Shown here: positions 61,641 to 64,000 of the stretch, piece by piece
Layout of the letters: every line of letters starts with the position of its first letter
Numbering within the stretch: position 1 is the stretch's first letter
NCBI RefSeq assembly: GCF_042427745.1
Contig: NZ_JBHMFA010000001.1
Origin: Algibacter miyuki
Lineage (GTDB): Bacteria; Bacteroidota; Bacteroidia; Flavobacteriales; Flavobacteriaceae
Direction: 5' to 3' (one strand)
Length of the DNA: 64,000 nt
Translations under genes and position numbers: made by a program
The notes under the pieces: model-generated
The model's input: only the letters and a program-made list of their open reading frames with translations
Told to the model about the DNA's origin: nothing
Databases searched by the model: none

Positions 61641-62261
61641 TTAACTTTTAGCAAATGCCTTTTTATTAAATACAATAAGCATTAAGAAACCGGTGCTAAT
61701 AGCCATATCAGCAACATTAAAAACGGGTTCGAAGAAATTGAAACGTTTTCCACCATACATTGGAAGCCACTGTGGTAAATCTATTTCGAATAAAGGAAAG
61801 TAAAGCATATCGACTACTTTACCATGCAATAAGCTATCGTATCCGCCTGCTTCTGGTAAAAATGTAGCCACTTGGCTCATACTATCCTCAAACAGCACCC
61901 CGTAAAATACCGAATCGATAATGTTTCCTAATGCACCAGCAAAAATTAAAGCAATGGCTGCAATTAAAATTTTAGAACTGCCTTTTTTTGTAGCATCTAC
62001 CAACCAATAACCAATTCCGAAAATAGCGACAACTCGAAATAGCGTTAAGGCTATTTTGGCCGTTCTATCATCTATAAAAGACACAAAATCACTAATTTTT
62101 GTACCCCAAGCCATACCATCATTTTCAATAAAATATATTTTAAACCAACTAAAAACCTCCACATTTTCATGAAGAGTAAAAGTGGTTTTAATATAAATTT
62201 TACTCACCTGGTCGATAAGTAAAATAGAAACAATAAGTGCGATAGATTTTTTTAACGACAT
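61641..62261 (-). CDS. lspA: Lipoprotein signal peptidase (signal peptidase II)
   Basis: A 206-residue inner-membrane aspartic protease that cleaves lipoprotein signals at the lipobox Cys. Four transmembrane helices are seen (about 8-24, 68-90, 98-118 and 180-200). Catalytic aspartates are Asp116 in LGNIIDSVFYG and Asp185 in FNVADMAIS. An extra segment (about 121-175, including FLPEAGGYDSLLHGKVVD) makes it longer than the ~165-residue E. coli protein, as usual in Bacteroidetes. It processes the many lipoproteins in this window. It is downstream of the DksA-like gene, past a hairpin. Confidence 0.94.
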   Translation of the reverse strand: MSLKKSIALIVSILLIDQVSKIYIKTTFTLHENVEVFSWFKIYFIENDGMAWGTKISDFVSFIDDRTAKIALTLFRVVAIFGIGYWLVDATKKGSSKILIAAIALIFAGALGNIIDSVFYGVLFEDSMSQVATFLPEAGGYDSLLHGKVVDMLYFPLFEIDLPQWLPMYGGKRFNFFEPVFNVADMAISTGFLMLIVFNKKAFAKS

Positions 62262-62287
62262 TAATATAATGCTAGTTTTGGTTTAAA

Positions 62288-62324
62288 TAAAAACGTCTCG
62301 CTTATATAGTCGAGACGTTTTTAA
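62288..62324 (-). terminator. Terminator or attenuator between the DksA-like gene and lspA
   Basis: AAAACGTCTCG (62290-62300) pairs with CGAGACGTTTT (62311-62321), flanked by A- and T-runs, in the 81-base gap. It would end the ileS/DksA-like transcript, leaving lspA to be read by another promoter or by leakage. Confidence 0.8.
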
Positions 62325-62342
62325 TATAAATTTTAAACGGGT

Positions 62343-62720
62343 TTATTGCATGTTTTTAGCCTCGATACTTAATGTAGCGTGCGGCACCAGCTCTAAACGT
62401 TTTTTATTTATCAGTTTTCCTGTAACTCGGCAAATACCGAAAGTTTTATTTTCAATACGGATTAAAGCATTTTTTAAATCACGAATAAACTTTTCTTGAC
62501 GAATAGCCAATTGCGAGTTAGACTCCTTGCTCATTACAGCACTTCCTTCATCAAAAGCCTTAAATTGAGGCGATGTATCTTCCGTTCCATTATTATGGTC
62601 GTTCATATACGCACTTTGAATAAGTGCTAAATCGTGTTGTGCTTTCTTTATTTTTTCGCCTATTAGCACTTTAAATTCTGCTAAATCAGCATCCGAGTAT
62701 CTTACCGTATTTTCTGCCAT
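62343..62720 (-). CDS. DksA/TraR-like protein with degenerate zinc finger
   Basis: A 125-residue protein with the DksA/TraR layout: a coiled coil (about 20-90) and a C-terminal finger. The usual C4 zinc site keeps only Cys97 (FGICRVTGKL); the second cysteine of that pair is Thr100 and the other pair lies in ATLSIEAK without cysteine. I recall this degenerate form as common in Bacteroidetes. It may act on RNA polymerase secondary channel like DksA, or be a structural relative. It lies 4 bases after ileS and probably shares its transcript. Confidence 0.85.
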   Translation of the reverse strand: MAENTVRYSDADLAEFKVLIGEKIKKAQHDLALIQSAYMNDHNNGTEDTSPQFKAFDEGSAVMSKESNSQLAIRQEKFIRDLKNALIRIENKTFGICRVTGKLINKKRLELVPHATLSIEAKNMQ

Positions 62721-62724
62721 AATT

Positions 62725-64000
62725 TTAGTTTTTTTCTATAAATAATTTAGTATTTACTTCATCGAAAGCAATTTCTATACCATCTTCTAGTTTATCAACA
62801 ATTTTTAATTCGTTCGTTAATGTTTCCGACTTAATATACGCGAGATTAGCTTCTACAGCCTTCACAATATGCTCGTCGGATTGGAACGTTACGGTAATAC
62901 GATCTGTAACTTCAAAACCAGAATCTTTACGTAAGTTTTGTATGCGATTTATCAACTCTCTCGCCACACCTTCTTTGCGTAAATCTTCGGTAATTGTTAC
63001 ATCTAAAGCCACTGTTAAAGCGCCTTCGTTTGCAACCAACCAACCTTCGATATCTTGTGATGTAATCTCTACATCTCCACGCTCTAAGGTAATATTTTTA
63101 CCATTAACTTCGACGTCTAAAATACCATTTTGCTCAATATTTTTTATATCATTGGCACTGAAGTTATTAACGAGTTGCGCAATAGCTTTCATGTCTTTTC
63201 CAAAACGCGGCCCAAGGACTTTAAAATTTGGTTTTATTTGTTTTACTAAAATATCAGAAGCATCTTCTAAAACTTCAACCTCTTTCACATTAACCTCCGA
63301 TTTTATAAGGTCTGCAACAGCTAAAATTTCATTTTTCTGCGATTCACTATCAATAGGAATCATTATTTTTTGTAAAGGTTGTCTTACTTTAATTTTTTCT
63401 TTAGCACGTAAAGACAGTACTAATGATGAAATAATTTGAGCACTTTCCATCTTGTTCTCTAGAGACTTATCAACAAAATTTTCATCAAATACTGGAAAAG
63501 TTGATAGATGTACACTCTCAAAAGATTCTTTTTTGGTAACTGAATTTAAATCTAAATACAGTTTATCCATAAAGAATGGTGCAATTGGCGCTCCTAATTT
63601 AGCGATAGTTTCCATACACGTATAAAGTGTTTGGTAAGCTGAAATTTTATCTTGTTGATAATCGCCTTTCCAGAAACGTCTTCTACTTAAACGTACAAAC
63701 CAGTTACTTACGTAATCTTGCGTGAAATCTGAAATAGCACGAGCTGCTTTTGTAGGTTCGTAATCGGCATAAAACGCATCTACTTTCTGAATTAATGTAT
63801 GTAATTCTGAAAGAATCCATCGATCAATTTCAGGACGTTCGTTTAATGGCACATCGGCTTCGCTATAGTTGAAATTATCTAAATTAGCATATAACTGAAA
63901 GAATGAATAGGTGTTGTAAAGTGTTCCGAAGAATTTACGTTTTACTTCCTCTATACCTTCTAAATCGAATTTTAAATTATCCCACGGATTTGCATTAGCA
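62725..64000 (-). CDS. ileS: Isoleucyl-tRNA synthetase, C-terminal part (5' end outside window)
   Basis: The last ~425 residues of a class I isoleucyl-tRNA synthetase. The frame runs off the right edge of the window, so the ATG at 63852 is internal and the catalytic HIGH and KMSKS motifs are outside. Visible parts are the end of the class I core (NPWDNLKFDLEGIEEVKRKF), the anticodon-binding domain (ERPEIDRWILSELHTLIQKV, then FTQDYVSNWFVRLSRRRFWK) and the C-terminal zinc-less tail (VARELINRIQNLRKDSGFEV) of the large, eukaryote-like type used by Bacteroidetes. Identification is firm. Confidence 0.93.
   Translation of the reverse strand, partial: ANANPWDNLKFDLEGIEEVKRKFFGTLYNTYSFFQLYANLDNFNYSEADVPLNERPEIDRWILSELHTLIQKVDAFYADYEPTKAARAISDFTQDYVSNWFVRLSRRRFWKGDYQQDKISAYQTLYTCMETIAKLGAPIAPFFMDKLYLDLNSVTKKESFESVHLSTFPVFDENFVDKSLENKMESAQIISSLVLSLRAKEKIKVRQPLQKIMIPIDSESQKNEILAVADLIKSEVNVKEVEVLEDASDILVKQIKPNFKVLGPRFGKDMKAIAQLVNNFSANDIKNIEQNGILDVEVNGKNITLERGDVEITSQDIEGWLVANEGALTVALDVTITEDLRKEGVARELINRIQNLRKDSGFEVTDRITVTFQSDEHIVKAVEANLAYIKSETLTNELKIVDKLEDGIEIAFDEVNTKLFIEKN

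Noticed and set aside
62942..63439. 165-codon open frame antisense to ileS
   Set aside because: It lies wholly inside the strongly conserved ileS on the other strand and has the composition of a shadow frame.
1..64000. CRISPR arrays, insertion sequences, integrases, att sites, rRNA and tRNA genes
   Set aside because: I saw no regular repeats with spacers, no transposase or integrase, and no recognisable tRNA or rRNA. A search program would be needed to be sure for tRNA.

Overview
This window is a stretch of bacterial chromosome from a member of the Bacteroidetes, most probably a marine-type Flavobacteriaceae. The signs are AT-rich DNA, promoters with the Bacteroidetes -7 element TAnnTTTG, a type IX secretion C-terminal domain, TonB-dependent receptors with carboxypeptidase-like N-terminal domains (one Oar-like), DUF2480 and DUF3078 proteins, and a SUF-type iron-sulfur system. 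Species cannot be named from sequence alone. I see no insertion sequence, integrase, prophage, CRISPR array, rRNA or tRNA. Most genes are core chromosomal genes; the accessory interest lies in surface proteins, regulators and intergenic structured elements.

Layout. 1-3.2 kb: end of glyS, an Lrp/AsnC regulator, an OmpA-like lipoprotein and exonuclease III. 3.3-7.7 kb: a very large outer-membrane protein convergent with an M28 peptidase. 7.8-11.3 kb: the sdhCAB operon. 11.4-13.2 kb: a type IX-secreted metalloprotease-like protein. 13.3-19.7 kb: pepP, aspartate kinase with a divergent ACT-like partner, an alpha/beta hydrolase, thiL, and two small paralogous zinc-binding proteins. 19.9-30 kb: a SUF cluster (sufA, sufB, lipoprotein, sufC, sufD, histidine kinase, sufS, META lipoprotein, sufE, sufT-like, DUF2480) followed by a DUF3078 protein. 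30-33.5 kb: PBP1A and hflX. 33.6-42.1 kb: a possible nucleic-acid or phosphate-scavenging locus (two related endonuclease/phosphatase proteins flanking a PhoD-like phosphatase, a DUF5689 surface lipoprotein and a TonB receptor). 42.2-46.1 kb: a small membrane protein and an Oar-like receptor. 46.3-50.9 kb: pgi, an M23 peptidase, tryptophan 2,3-dioxygenase and a DUF3108 protein. 51.4-54 kb: hpd and hmgA of tyrosine catabolism. 54.3-58.4 kb: a patatin/beta-barrel protein and uvrC. 58.7-61.6 kb: a retropepsin-like protease / RimK / aspartoacylase-like operon and a folate enzyme. 61.6-64 kb: lspA, a DksA/TraR-like protein and the 3' part of ileS.

The most interesting items are: two copies of a conserved, probably structured intergenic element (1254-1388 and 58606-58720, the second just before the RimK operon) plus a different structured element at 52687-52831; a compact peptide-ligase/peptidase operon likely to add and remove glutamate-like tags; several genes whose -7 element sits 4-5 bases before the start codon, suggesting leaderless mRNAs; a perfect 16-bp palindrome overlapping the promoter of the Oar-like receptor; and a histidine kinase without a visible response regulator inside the SUF cluster.
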